Under the pieces are notes generated by a model. It was not told the DNA's origin, ran no database searches, and was given only the letters and a program-made list of their open reading frames with translations. A program made the translations under genes and the position numbers. This document shows positions 1-7,154 of a stretch of DNA of 7,154 nt, one piece after another; the first letter of the stretch is position 1, and every line of letters starts with the position of its first letter. Source of the stretch: Desulfobulbaceae bacterium (GTDB lineage: Bacteria; Desulfobacterota; Desulfobulbia; Desulfobulbales; Desulfocapsaceae). The DNA lies in contig DOMU01000026.1 of the NCBI GenBank assembly GCA_003509305.1, forward strand, positions 1,092 through 8,245, in the 5' to 3' direction.

Positions 1-623
1 ACCGCCCCTAACATTTCCACACCAAAAGGGATAAAAGTCTTCGGCCCAGCCAAAAAGACCTTAGCCCCAAGTTTTGAGAAACCACGGATGTTCGAGCCCG
101 CGACACGGCTGTGGGCGATGTCGCCGATGATGGCGATCTTCAGTCCGGCCAGATCACCCTTACGCTCCATGATTGTCATAATGTCCAAAAGGCTCTGGCT
201 CGGATGCTCGTGCGCCCCATCACCGGCGTTAATCACCGAGGCGCCGACATGTTTGGCCAGAAGCTGCGGCGCCCCGGCGCTGGCGTGCCTGAGAATCAGT
301 ACGTCCGGATTCATGGCCATAAGATTTTTCGCCGTGTCGGCGAGCGTCTCTCCTTTTGTGGCCGAGCTGGTGGCGGCGGCGATATTGAAGGTATCGGCGC
401 TCATACGCTTGGCGGCGATTTCAAAGGACAAACGGGTACGGGTCGAAGGCTCGAAGAAGATGTTGACCACCGTTTTGCCGCGCAGGGCGGGCACCTTTTT
501 GATCGGGCGGCTGGAAATTTCTTTGAGGGAGCGGGCGGTGGCGATGATGTGCAGAATGTCTTCAGGCGAAAACTGCTCCATGCCGAAAATATGGCGGTGG
601 CGGAAAGCGTATTCAGCAGACAC
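1..623 (-). CDS. pyrB: Aspartate carbamoyltransferase catalytic chain, 3'-truncated by the window edge
   Basis: The enzyme condenses carbamoyl phosphate with L-aspartate to give N-carbamoyl-L-aspartate, the committed step of pyrimidine synthesis in the cytoplasm. About 207 codons are present out of roughly 310 usual for the family, and the frame stays open to the left edge. Seen: the carbamoyl-phosphate loop FEPSTRTR at residues 57-64 (S60, T61, R62, T63), K90 in [12 protein letters not shown]112-H113 in [10 protein letters not shown]140 in HEHPSQ, and R173 in [11 protein letters not shown] at the start of the aspartate domain. These match the E. coli residues S52-T55, K84, R105, H134 and R167. 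The chosen start is GTG at 621-623, because the conserved HRHIFG stretch lies upstream of the first ATG (579-581) and a G-rich ribosome site precedes the GTG. lepB ends 20 bp upstream, so the two are probably co-transcribed. The missing part is most of the aspartate-binding domain. Whether a pyrI, pyrC or inactive PyrC partner follows cannot be seen. Confidence 0.96.
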   Translation of the reverse strand, partial: MSAEYAFRHRHIFGMEQFSPEDILHIIATARSLKEISSRPIKKVPALRGKTVVNIFFEPSTRTRLSFEIAAKRMSADTFNIAAATSSATKGETLADTAKNLMAMNPDVLILRHASAGAPQLLAKHVGASVINAGDGAHEHPSQSLLDIMTIMERKGDLAGLKIAIIGDIAHSRVAGSNIRGFSKLGAKVFLAGPKTFIPFGVEMLGA

Positions 624-631
624 GAAAACAA

Positions 632-638
632 CCCCCGC
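632..638 (-). promoter_or_regulatory. Putative ribosome binding site of pyrB
   Basis: On the minus strand the sequence GCGGGGG ends 8 nt before the GTG at 621-623. It lies between the lepB stop (644-646) and that GTG. It is a G-rich imperfect Shine-Dalgarno, not a consensus AGGAGG, but its spacing supports GTG over the downstream ATG at 579-581 as the pyrB start. Confidence 0.5.
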
Positions 639-643
639 TTGAT

Positions 644-1321
644 TCAGTGAATAAGATCGCCGATCCGGCTCCAGCGAATGGAAGAAAAACGTTCGGGTGA
701 CAACAGATTTTTATCGATATTCCACGACCAGTAGAGGATGAAGGCCTTGCCAAGTACATTCTTGTCTGGCACGAAACCCCAGAAACGGCTGTCGTAGCTG
801 TTGTCGCGGTTATCGCCCATGACAAAAAGATGACCTGGCGGCACTGTCACCGGGCCAAACTCGTCACGCCGACCACGCGTGATGTCGGGCGTCATGCCGT
901 CGGTGAAATGGGCGTGCGGATCGGCAACTTTTTCGCCGTTGATATAGACCACCTTATCGCGGATTTCCACCGTATCGCCGGGCAGGCCAATTACCCGTTT
1001 GATGTAATCGGTGTCCGGGCTTGGCGGAAAGCGGAAGACAACGACATCGTCGCGTTTTGGCTCACTGACCGGGATCAGCAGCGTGCCGGTGAAGGGCAGA
1101 CGGATGCCGTAAATGAAACGGTTGACCAAAAGATGATCGCCAATTTGCAAGGTTGGCAGCATCGAACCTGAGGGGATTTTAAAAGCCTGGACGACAAAAG
1201 CGCGGATGAACAGGGCGATAATGACAGCAATAACAAGCGCCTCGGCTAACTCCCGAAACTTTATCCACCAATCCGCCGGCGCCTGCTTTGGTTTTCCCGC
1301 CGTCTCTTCCCCAGTCTTCAT
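644..1321 (-). CDS. lepB: Signal peptidase I
   Basis: This inner-membrane serine protease (family S26) cuts signal peptides from exported preproteins on the periplasmic side. The protein has 225 residues. A short charged N-terminus is followed by one hydrophobic segment at about residues 25-46 ([18 protein letters not shown] and on), then the catalytic Ser53 in [10 protein letters not shown]. The general-base Lys108 lies in [11 protein letters not shown], and the conserved [14 protein letters not shown] box is at 169-182. Together these show the Ser/Lys dyad and all main family boxes. It has one membrane anchor, where E. coli LepB (about 324 aa) has two, and it lacks the large extra periplasmic insertion. 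This shorter form is common outside the enterics. The ATG is the only start codon between the in-frame upstream TGA (ten codons back) and the conserved region, and AAGGCGG sits 6 nt before it. pyrB follows after 20 bp, and the efflux channel gene ends 157 bp upstream. The gene is intact and its assignment is firm. Confidence 0.97.
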   Translation of the reverse strand: MKTGEETAGKPKQAPADWWIKFRELAEALVIAVIIALFIRAFVVQAFKIPSGSMLPTLQIGDHLLVNRFIYGIRLPFTGTLLIPVSEPKRDDVVVFRFPPSPDTDYIKRVIGLPGDTVEIRDKVVYINGEKVADPHAHFTDGMTPDITRGRRDEFGPVTVPPGHLFVMGDNRDNSYDSRFWGFVPDKNVLGKAFILYWSWNIDKNLLSPERFSSIRWSRIGDLIH

Positions 1322-1478
1322 CGCTTTCCGCCTTAAAGTTCGATTTAGTCAGCCAGCACCATCGGTTGAGCCTACCGCATCGGGCTGGCAATTACAAGAA
1401 CGACGGTTTTCAGGCGCCAGAGAATAGAAAGAAACGAAAATTATTCCACACCCTCTTTCCTCTGTTTTCCGCTCCCTG
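1322..1478 (-). other. Intergenic gap between efflux channel gene and lepB
   Basis: This is the only sizeable non-coding stretch in the window. It should hold the end of the efflux transcript and a lepB promoter, but neither is clear. There is no strong GC-rich hairpin followed by a T run on the minus strand, so no intrinsic terminator can be called. One possible -10 is AATAAT at 1440-1445 (five of six to TATAAT), but the matching -35 position at 1463-1468 (AAAACA) is poor. A second weak pair is TTGTAA at 1392-1397 with TAGGCT 17 nt further on. A 6-bp inverted repeat, GCCAGC/GCTGGC, lies at 1352-1357 and 1384-1389. The putative lepB ribosome site AAGGCGG is at 1328-1334. Read-through from the efflux operon into lepB is possible. 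Confidence 0.4.
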
Positions 1479-2909
1479 TCATTTGGACGCTGGCGTGATA
1501 TCACCCTCTTCGATCAAACCGCCGCCGAGAGCCTTGTACAAATTGACCTGATTCCCCATCTGGGCCAGGCGCAGACTGACCAGATTCTGCCGCGCCGAGA
1601 ATAGGGTGCGCTGAGCGTCGAGCAGAGTCAAATAGTTATCCAGGCCTTGCTGGTAACGTTCCATGGCCAACTGATAGTATTGGCGGGCGGCCTCAATGAT
1701 CTTGTTCTGGGCATCAGCCTGCAGACGGTATGAGTCGCGGGCAACCAGCGCGTCGTTCACCTCGCGGAAAGCGCTCTGGATAGCCTTTTCATAGGCGGCG
1801 ACCATACTATCGCGGCGCAGCTTGGCCACATCCAGTTGCGCCGACAGATAACCAGCGGTGAAAATTGGCAGGTTGATCGAGGGTGAAAACATCCAGACGC
1901 CGCTATTATTATTAAATAGGCCAGACAACTCATTGCTGGTATAACCGGCGTTGGCGGTCAGACTGATACTGGGAAAGAAGGCGGCCCTGGCCGCGCCGAT
2001 TGAGGCATAAGCGCCACGCAACTGATGCTCGGCGGCGACGATGTCAGGCCGGTTCAGAAGTATCTCCGACGACAGGTCAGGGGTTTCATCCGGGAACAGC
2101 CCATGATCTTTCAGGAGGCTTTCCGGCAACGGCGGCAGCGGCGCACCAACCAAAAGAGCCAGGGCATTGATATCCTGAGCCACCATCCGTTCAGCCGCGG
2201 CCAGATTGGCGCGGGCGGTCTCACGCACCGTCCTCGACTGCACCAGCACCAGCCGTGAGTCGATGCCCTCGCGCTCGCGCAGCTCGGTCAGGGCCGTGAA
2301 TTTGTCTTCCTGAGCCAGCGTGTCACGGCTAATCATCAGTTGTTCGCGGTCGGCAAGAAGCGTCAGGTAAGCCCGCGCCACTTCGGCAACCAAACTGATG
2401 CGCACGGAACGCTCATTTTCGGCCATGGCCATATACTGCTGCCAGGCGTCTTTTTTCTGGTCACCCAAACGGTTGAAGAAATCAAGCTCAAAGGCCGTCA
2501 CTCCGACCGAAACGGAATAGCCCTCGGAATCGGCATACTGGCCGCCGGAATAGGCCCGTTGCTTGGTTCCGGCGCCTCCAGCCGCCACCGTCGGCCATTG
2601 GGCCGAGCGGGCGATGCGGTACTGTGCCTGATAGCTTTTGACCGAGATCGCCGTCTGCCGCAAGTCGCGGTTGTTTGCAAGAGCCATGCTGATGAGCTGC
2701 TGCAAGACGGGATCGTTGAAATAGCTCCGCCACGGCAACTGGGCAATGTTCTGGACATTCTGCGTATTAGCGGCACCGTTCTCGCTCCCGGAGAAGACGG
2801 ATGGCACCGGCATTTCCGGGCGCTGATAACGTGGAGCCAGCGAACAGCCGGCCACCAGAGCGCAGGCCACAAGTGATACCCCGGCCATGGTTTTTGGTAA
2901 CAATTTCAT
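1479..2909 (-). CDS. RND efflux outer-membrane channel lipoprotein, OprM/NodT family
   Basis: This is the TolC-like exit duct of the tripartite pump. Three copies form an outer-membrane barrel with a long periplasmic alpha-helical tunnel. The 476 residues (OprM has 485) start with a lipoprotein signal whose lipobox is LVAG followed by Cys22. The residue after it is Ser, not Asp, which fits outer-membrane sorting. After the signal come the family stretches [16 protein letters not shown] (58-73), [11 protein letters not shown] (140-150) and [16 protein letters not shown] (283-298). [18 protein letters not shown] (300-317), LPIFTAG (347-353) and [17 protein letters not shown] (427-443) follow. 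The two repeated halves of the OEP fold are both present. The start codon overlaps the permease stop in an ATGA, and AGGAG lies 10 nt upstream, so translation is probably coupled. The gene is the last of the efflux operon. A precise name (oprM, cmeC, adeK, ttgC) cannot be chosen from sequence alone. Confidence 0.95.
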   Translation of the reverse strand: MKLLPKTMAGVSLVACALVAGCSLAPRYQRPEMPVPSVFSGSENGAANTQNVQNIAQLPWRSYFNDPVLQQLISMALANNRDLRQTAISVKSYQAQYRIARSAQWPTVAAGGAGTKQRAYSGGQYADSEGYSVSVGVTAFELDFFNRLGDQKKDAWQQYMAMAENERSVRISLVAEVARAYLTLLADREQLMISRDTLAQEDKFTALTELREREGIDSRLVLVQSRTVRETARANLAAAERMVAQDINALALLVGAPLPPLPESLLKDHGLFPDETPDLSSEILLNRPDIVAAEHQLRGAYASIGAARAAFFPSISLTANAGYTSNELSGLFNNNSGVWMFSPSINLPIFTAGYLSAQLDVAKLRRDSMVAAYEKAIQSAFREVNDALVARDSYRLQADAQNKIIEAARQYYQLAMERYQQGLDNYLTLLDAQRTLFSARQNLVSLRLAQMGNQVNLYKALGGGLIEEGDITPASK

Positions 2910-5900
2910 ATGGTCGAATCTCCTGTGCCTTCCCCATCCGGGTTGGCCGGCTTGGTTTTGAATATCTTCAGAATGAAAACAAAAAAGAGCGGAATAAAAA
3001 AGATGGCGAGAATAGTCGCCGACAACATGCCGCCAAAAACACCGGTGCCGATGGCGTGGCGGCTGTTGGCCCCAGCGCCGGTCGAAACCGCCAGCGGCAA
3101 AACGCCGAACATGAAGGCCAGAGAGGTCATGAGAATCGGCCTGAGACGCTGATGAGCGGCGCGCACCGCCGAGTCGATCAGGCCACGCCCCTTGTCGTAG
3201 CGGCGCTTGGCGAACTCGACGATCAGAATGGCGTTCTTCGCCGACAGGCCGATGGTGGTGAGCAGACCGACCTTGAAATAGACGTCATTATACATGCCGC
3301 GCGAATGCACGGCGATCAGGGCGCCGAGGATACCAATCGGCACCGCCAGCATGACCGAAAAGGGCACCGACCAGCTTTCGTACAAAGCGGCCAGGCAGAG
3401 GAAAACCACCAGCGCCGAAACGACATATAATATATGTTCGGCGGCGCCAGCCTGCACCTCTTGGTATGAGACTGCCGTCCATTCAAAACCAATGCCCGGC
3501 GGCAGTTTGCCGATCAGCTCGGCGATGGCGGCCATACCGTCACCGCTGGAGAGACCAGGCGCGGCCTGTCCCTGGATTTCCACAGCCGGATTGCCGTTGT
3601 AGCGCTGCAAGAGCGGCGAACCGGTAATCCAGTGGCCACCGGCGAAGGTGGAGAATGGCACCATCTCGCCCTGGTTGTTGCGCACATACCACTGTTTGAT
3701 GTCATCGTCACTCATGCGGAACGGCGCGTCCGCCTGAATATTGACCTGCTTAACGCGGCCTTGATTGATGAAATCATTCACATAAAGACCACCCCAGGCG
3801 ATGCCGAGGGTATTGTTGATCGAGGAGACGGGGACGCCCAAGGCCATGGCCTTCTCGTAGTCAATATCAATGTAGTATTGCGGCGTGTCGTCCATGCCGT
3901 TAGGCCGGACGCCGACCAGCCGCTTGTCTTCGGAAGCTATGTAGAGGAGTTGGTTGCGGGCGGCCATCAATTGCTCGTGACCAAGGTTGGCACGGTCCTG
4001 CAGGAAAAGGTCAAAACCGGTGGCAATGCCCAGTTGCGGCATCGCCGGCACGTTGAAGGCATAGAGCATCCCTTCTTTGATCTGAGAAAAATAACCATTG
4101 GTGCGCGCTACAATCGCGTCCACCGATTGTTCCGGACGCTTACGCACACTCCAGTCTTTCAGGTTGATAAACATCATGCCCATATTGGGGCCGCGTCCGG
4201 CGAAGCTGAAGCCGGAGCCAGCAAATACAGCCTCGACGTTTTCTTTTTCCCCCTCAAGCAAATAATTGGTGGCCTGCCTGAGCACCGCCTGGGTCCGTTG
4301 CAGGGAAGCGCCACTGGGCAATTGCACCATCGCCATCATGACGCCCTGATCCTCGCTCGGCAGAAAAGAAGTCGGCAATTTGATGAAAAAGTACACCATG
4401 CCGACAACTAAAAGCAGATAAATGAGCATGAAACGTCCGCCGCGCGCCAGCACATAATGCACGGCCCCACGATAGCCATCGGCACTCTTTTCAAAGGAGC
4501 GGTTAAACCAACCGAAAAATCCTTTTTTGTCCTCGTGCGTGCCTTTTTCAATCGGCTTAAGGATGGTGGCGCACAGGGCCGGAGTCAGAATCAGGGCAAC
4601 GATGACCGATAACAGCATCGCCGAAACAATGGTCAAAGAAAACTGCCGGTAAATTTCGCCGGTGGCACCGCCGGTAAAAGCCATGGGCACGAAAACCGCC
4701 GACAAGACCAGGGCGACGCCAACCAGGGCGCTGGTGATCTGATCCATGGATTTTCGCGTCGCTTCCACTGGCGGCAGTCCCTCTTCTCGCATGATGCGCT
4801 CGACATTTTCAACCACGACGATGGCGTCATCGACCAAGAGGCCAATCGCCAGCACCAGGCCGAACATGGTCAGAGTATTGATCGAGAAACCGGCCACCGA
4901 CATGATGCCGAAGGTGCCAAGCAAAACCACCGGCACGGCGATGGTCGGAATCAGCGTCGCCCGGAAGTTCTGCAAGAACAGATACATGACCAAAAAGACG
5001 AGGGCGATCGCCTCACCCAGGGTCCAGACCACCTCTTCAATCGATATCTTGATGAATTTAGTGGTGTCGTAAGGATACAACGCCTTGATACCGTGGGGGA
5101 AATAGGGCGCCAATTCCTCCACTTTGGCTTTGACAGCGTTGGCGGTGGCGAGCGCGTTGGCGCCGGTGGCCAGCATAATGGCCATACCACCGGAGGGCTG
5201 ATTATTGTAGGTGCCGGCGCCTTCATAATTTTCGGCGCCGATGACAATGCGGGCGACATCTTTCAGGCGCACGCGGCTGCCGTCGGCGTTAACGCGCAGG
5301 ATGATATTTTCAAACTGCTCCGGCGTGCTCAGCATGGTTTGCGACATCATCGAAAAGCTGATTTCCTGGCCGGGAACCGCCGGGTTGCCGCCTAAATTGC
5401 CAACGGCCACCTGATTGTTCTGATCGCTGACCGCCGCCACCACGTCATCGACGGTGAGATTCAAGCCGGTCAGTTTTACCGGATTGAGCCACACCCGCAT
5501 CGAATACTGGGCGCCGAATATCTGAACGCTGCCGACTCCCTTGACACGGCTGATCGGGTCGCGCAGGGTATTGACCAGATAGTCAGTAAGATCGGTGTTC
5601 TCGAGTTTGGGATCATCAGAGATCAAGCCGACCATCATGAGAAAGGTCGAGTTTGATTTGGCGACCTGCACACCCTGCTGCTGTACGGCATCGGGCAGAA
5701 GTTTCATCGCCTGCTGCAACTTATTCTGCACCTGCATCTGGGCAATATCGCCATTGGTGCCGGTATCGAAAGTCAGGGTGATGGCGACATCGCCGGTCGT
5801 GAAACTTTGCGAACTCATATACAGAAAATTATCGAGACCGGTCATATTCTGCTCGATAATCTGGACAACGCTGTTGGAAATGGTTTCCGCCGAGGCGCCC

Positions 5901-6049
5901 GGATAGCGGGTGGTGATGCGCACCGAGGGCGGCGCGATCTCCGGATACTGGGAAACCGGCAATTCAACAATCGCCAAAGCGCCCGCCAGCATGATGACGA
6001 TGGCGATTACCCAGGCGAAAATCGGACGATCAATGAAAAATCTGGCCAT
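2906..6049 (-). CDS. Hydrophobe/amphiphile efflux RND permease (HAE-1; AcrB/MexB type)
   Basis: This is the inner-membrane proton/drug antiporter. As a trimer it takes amphiphilic compounds from the periplasm or outer leaflet and passes them to the outer-membrane channel. The length is 1047 residues (AcrB has 1049). TM1 is at about residues 10-29, followed by the first porter/docking region, TM2-TM6 from about 335-495, a cytoplasmic linker helix near 505-530, and TM7 at about 540-557. The second porter/docking region and TM8-TM12 (from about 870 to 1030) complete the fold. Proton-relay residues are all present: D407 and D408 in [14 protein letters not shown]938 in [13 protein letters not shown]968 and T975 in RLRPILMTS. 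The deep-pocket phenylalanines match AcrB: F136, F178, F609, F614, F616 and F627. The switch-loop region reads SGFSFAGRG. The adaptor gene ends 3 nt upstream and the channel gene overlaps the stop. GGAG, 6 nt before the ATG, supports the start. The C-terminus is a short hydrophilic tail. The substrate range cannot be read from sequence. Confidence 0.98.
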   Translation of the reverse strand: MARFFIDRPIFAWVIAIVIMLAGALAIVELPVSQYPEIAPPSVRITTRYPGASAETISNSVVQIIEQNMTGLDNFLYMSSQSFTTGDVAITLTFDTGTNGDIAQMQVQNKLQQAMKLLPDAVQQQGVQVAKSNSTFLMMVGLISDDPKLENTDLTDYLVNTLRDPISRVKGVGSVQIFGAQYSMRVWLNPVKLTGLNLTVDDVVAAVSDQNNQVAVGNLGGNPAVPGQEISFSMMSQTMLSTPEQFENIILRVNADGSRVRLKDVARIVIGAENYEGAGTYNNQPSGGMAIMLATGANALATANAVKAKVEELAPYFPHGIKALYPYDTTKFIKISIEEVVWTLGEAIALVFLVMYLFLQNFRATLIPTIAVPVVLLGTFGIMSVAGFSINTLTMFGLVLAIGLLVDDAIVVVENVERIMREEGLPPVEATRKSMDQITSALVGVALVLSAVFVPMAFTGGATGEIYRQFSLTIVSAMLLSVIVALILTPALCATILKPIEKGTHEDKKGFFGWFNRSFEKSADGYRGAVHYVLARGGRFMLIYLLLVVGMVYFFIKLPTSFLPSEDQGVMMAMVQLPSGASLQRTQAVLRQATNYLLEGEKENVEAVFAGSGFSFAGRGPNMGMMFINLKDWSVRKRPEQSVDAIVARTNGYFSQIKEGMLYAFNVPAMPQLGIATGFDLFLQDRANLGHEQLMAARNQLLYIASEDKRLVGVRPNGMDDTPQYYIDIDYEKAMALGVPVSSINNTLGIAWGGLYVNDFINQGRVKQVNIQADAPFRMSDDDIKQWYVRNNQGEMVPFSTFAGGHWITGSPLLQRYNGNPAVEIQGQAAPGLSSGDGMAAIAELIGKLPPGIGFEWTAVSYQEVQAGAAEHILYVVSALVVFLCLAALYESWSVPFSVMLAVPIGILGALIAVHSRGMYNDVYFKVGLLTTIGLSAKNAILIVEFAKRRYDKGRGLIDSAVRAAHQRLRPILMTSLAFMFGVLPLAVSTGAGANSRHAIGTGVFGGMLSATILAIFFIPLFFVFILKIFKTKPANPDGEGTGDSTI
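2920..2924 (-). promoter_or_regulatory. Putative ribosome binding site of the channel gene, inside the permease gene
   Basis: AGGAG on the minus strand lies 10 nt before the ATG at 2907-2909, within the last codons of the permease. The spacing is slightly long. Together with the 4-nt ATGA overlap it suggests that ribosomes finishing the permease re-initiate on the channel gene. Confidence 0.5.
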
Positions 6050-6052
6050 GGT

Positions 6053-7154
6053 TTACTCCGTTTTCTCGCCCGTGCTGGCGGGCTTCGCGGCATTAGCCGG
6101 TTGGTCAACCGGAGTTTCAACGATTTTCGCCGGCGCTCCTGGCCTGATCTTCTGAAAACCGGCAAAAACCACCTTGTCGCCATCTTTCAGGCCGGTGGTC
6201 ACGACCACCTTATTATTCCCCATATTTTGGCCAAGCACGACCGGGCGCGCCTCGACCAGGCCCTGTCCGTTAACGACCATCACCAGGGGATTGGCGCGGT
6301 TGTCGCGCTGAATGCACTGCTGCGGCACGGCAATGGCCGGAATTTCCCTGGCCGAGGTGAGATGGGCACGCAGGTACATGCCGGGCAAAAGAAAGTGCTC
6401 CGGGTTGGGGACGGTGGCGCGGATCGTTACCGAACTGGTGGACGGATCAACCGAGACATCGGAAAATTTGAGTGTGGCCTCATGATTATAAGGCGTGTTG
6501 TCTTCAAGGAAGACATTGACGCCCGAGCTTAAATCATTGCCATCAACGTTGCCAAAGGTCCTCTGCAAGTGCAAAAGCTCTATTGACGACTGAGTGACAT
6601 CAACATAGAGCGGGTCAATCTGCTGGATCGTCGCCAGGGGGTTAGCCTGCTGCGCCGTCATCAAGCCGCCTTCCGATACCAGCGCGCTGCCAATCTTGCC
6701 AGAAATCGGCGCCTTCACTTTGGTGTAATCGAGATTGATTTTCGCGGTGTTAACCGCGGCCTTGGCGGCGGCGATGGCCGCCCGCGCCTGTTTCAGGGCG
6801 GCGTCAGCATTGACCCAGTCCTGCTGGCTGACCGCTTGAGTTTTCACGAGAACCTGATAACGGTCGGCCAGCAGTTTCGCTGAATAAGCCGTCGCTTCGG
6901 CCTGTGCCAATGAAGCCTGGGCGCTGGCCAAGGCCGCCTCGTAGAGGGCCGGATCGATCTGATACAGCACCTGCCCGGCCTTTACCAGCGCCCCTTCCTC
7001 GAACAAACGCTTCTGCAGGATGCCGTTAACCTGCGGCCTGACTTCGGCAACGCGGTAGGCGGCGGCCCGGCCCGGCAGATCCATGGTCAGCCGGGTCGGC
7101 GTCGAAGTGGCGACATGGACGTTGACTTCCGGCGGCATATTGGCGCCACCGGCG
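6053..7154 (-). CDS. RND efflux periplasmic adaptor (membrane fusion protein; AcrA/MexA type), 5'-truncated
   Basis: The adaptor bridges the permease and the outer-membrane channel in the periplasm. The reading frame is open to the right edge (AGGAN precedes the first visible Met at 7136-7138). That Met is therefore probably internal, and the true start with its signal peptide or lipobox lies outside; AcrA (397 aa) would predict some 35 further residues. Numbering from that Met, the first lipoyl half-motif is at about 30-62 (RPQVNGILQKRLFEEG). A long Ala/Gln-rich alpha-hairpin spans about 64-137. The second lipoyl half is at 139-160 (APISGKIG at 143-150), the beta-barrel follows at about 175-260, and the membrane-proximal domain follows from about 265. 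R93, L97 and S104 in DRYQVLVKTQAVS reproduce the spacing of the RLS tip motif known to contact TolC-type channels. The last codon is followed by TAA at 6053-6055, 3 nt before the permease ATG. It is the first visible gene of the efflux operon. Confidence 0.96.
   Translation of the reverse strand, partial: AGGANMPPEVNVHVATSTPTRLTMDLPGRAAAYRVAEVRPQVNGILQKRLFEEGALVKAGQVLYQIDPALYEAALASAQASLAQAEATAYSAKLLADRYQVLVKTQAVSQQDWVNADAALKQARAAIAAAKAAVNTAKINLDYTKVKAPISGKIGSALVSEGGLMTAQQANPLATIQQIDPLYVDVTQSSIELLHLQRTFGNVDGNDLSSGVNVFLEDNTPYNHEATLKFSDVSVDPSTSSVTIRATVPNPEHFLLPGMYLRAHLTSAREIPAIAVPQQCIQRDNRANPLVMVVNGQGLVEARPVVLGQNMGNNKVVVTTGLKDGDKVVFAGFQKIRPGAPAKIVETPVDQPANAAKPASTGEKTE
6056..6059 (-). promoter_or_regulatory. 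Putative ribosome binding site of the permease gene, overlapping the adaptor end
   Basis: GGAG on the minus strand sits in the last codons of the adaptor gene, 6 nt before the permease ATG at 6047-6049. The close spacing supports that start and suggests coupled translation of adaptor and permease. Confidence 0.55.

Noticed and set aside
88..650. Two overlapping plus-strand frames of about 180 codons
   Set aside because: Both are antisense to pyrB, whose minus-strand frame carries the complete set of catalytic motifs found in this part of the enzyme.
2340..2876. 178-codon plus-strand frame
   Set aside because: It is antisense to the channel lipoprotein gene, whose lipobox and OEP motifs leave no doubt about the coding strand.
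2801..3430. 209-codon open frame on the plus strand
   Set aside because: It is antisense to the channel/permease junction, has low-complexity charged composition, and no domain is recognised.
3632..4411. 259-codon open frame on the plus strand
   Set aside because: It lies wholly antisense to the intact permease gene. It shows no recognisable domain and reads as the mirror of permease codons. Long antisense frames are common in this base composition.
5807..6532. 241-codon open frame on the plus strand
   Set aside because: It runs antisense across the permease/adaptor junction, is rich in Arg, Gly and His as expected of a shadow frame, and has no family resemblance.
7136..7138. ATG as the true start of the adaptor
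   Set aside because: The frame continues open to the window edge, the visible Met begins directly before the mature-type PPEVNV segment, and no signal peptide would be encoded. The real start is upstream of the window.
1..7154. CRISPR arrays, tRNA or rRNA genes, insertion-sequence ends, phage or defence genes
   Set aside because: No spaced direct repeats, tRNA-like cloverleaf sequence, transposase motifs or terminal inverted repeats were seen. Coding sequence of ordinary genes occupies nearly all of the window.

Overview
The window holds part of an ordinary Gram-negative chromosome with five genes, all on the minus strand. In transcription order (right to left) they are: a 5'-truncated AcrA/MexA-type periplasmic adaptor, a complete AcrB/MexB-type RND permease, a complete OprM/NodT-type outer-membrane lipoprotein channel, a complete signal peptidase I (lepB), and a 3'-truncated aspartate carbamoyltransferase (pyrB). 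Coding density is very high. The only gap of any size is 157 bp between the channel gene and lepB, and no stretch over 300 bp lacks a gene. I saw no RNA genes, mobile elements, CRISPR arrays or long repeats.

Right part (1479-7154): one tight operon encodes all three parts of a tripartite drug/toxic-compound efflux pump. The adaptor stop and the permease start are 3 nt apart, and the permease stop overlaps the channel start in an ATGA. The permease keeps its proton-relay residues (D407, D408, K938, R968, T975) and the phenylalanines of the deep drug-binding pocket. The adaptor keeps the R-L-S positions of the hairpin tip that docks on the outer-membrane channel. The channel has a clear lipobox. 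The pump therefore looks intact and functional apart from the adaptor's N-terminus, which lies beyond the window. Any operon promoter or local regulator (such as a TetR-type repressor) would also lie past position 7154.

Left part (1-1321): lepB is followed after 20 bp by pyrB, probably co-transcribed. LepB removes signal peptides from exported proteins; PyrB makes N-carbamoyl-aspartate in pyrimidine synthesis. They share no obvious pathway with each other or with the pump.

Organism: two membranes are implied by the pump and the outer-membrane lipoprotein. By eye, the PyrB text ([33 protein letters not shown]) and the LepB text ([19 protein letters not shown]) resemble Desulfuromonas/Geobacter-type (Desulfobacterota) proteins more than alphaproteobacterial or enteric ones. 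The pump itself resembles proteobacterial AcrB/MexB systems generally, a family that is often horizontally shared. The taxon is an inference from remembered family sequences and not a search result.

I looked for an undescribed system and did not find one. The findings below are modest observations on arrangement, start sites and the one intergenic gap.
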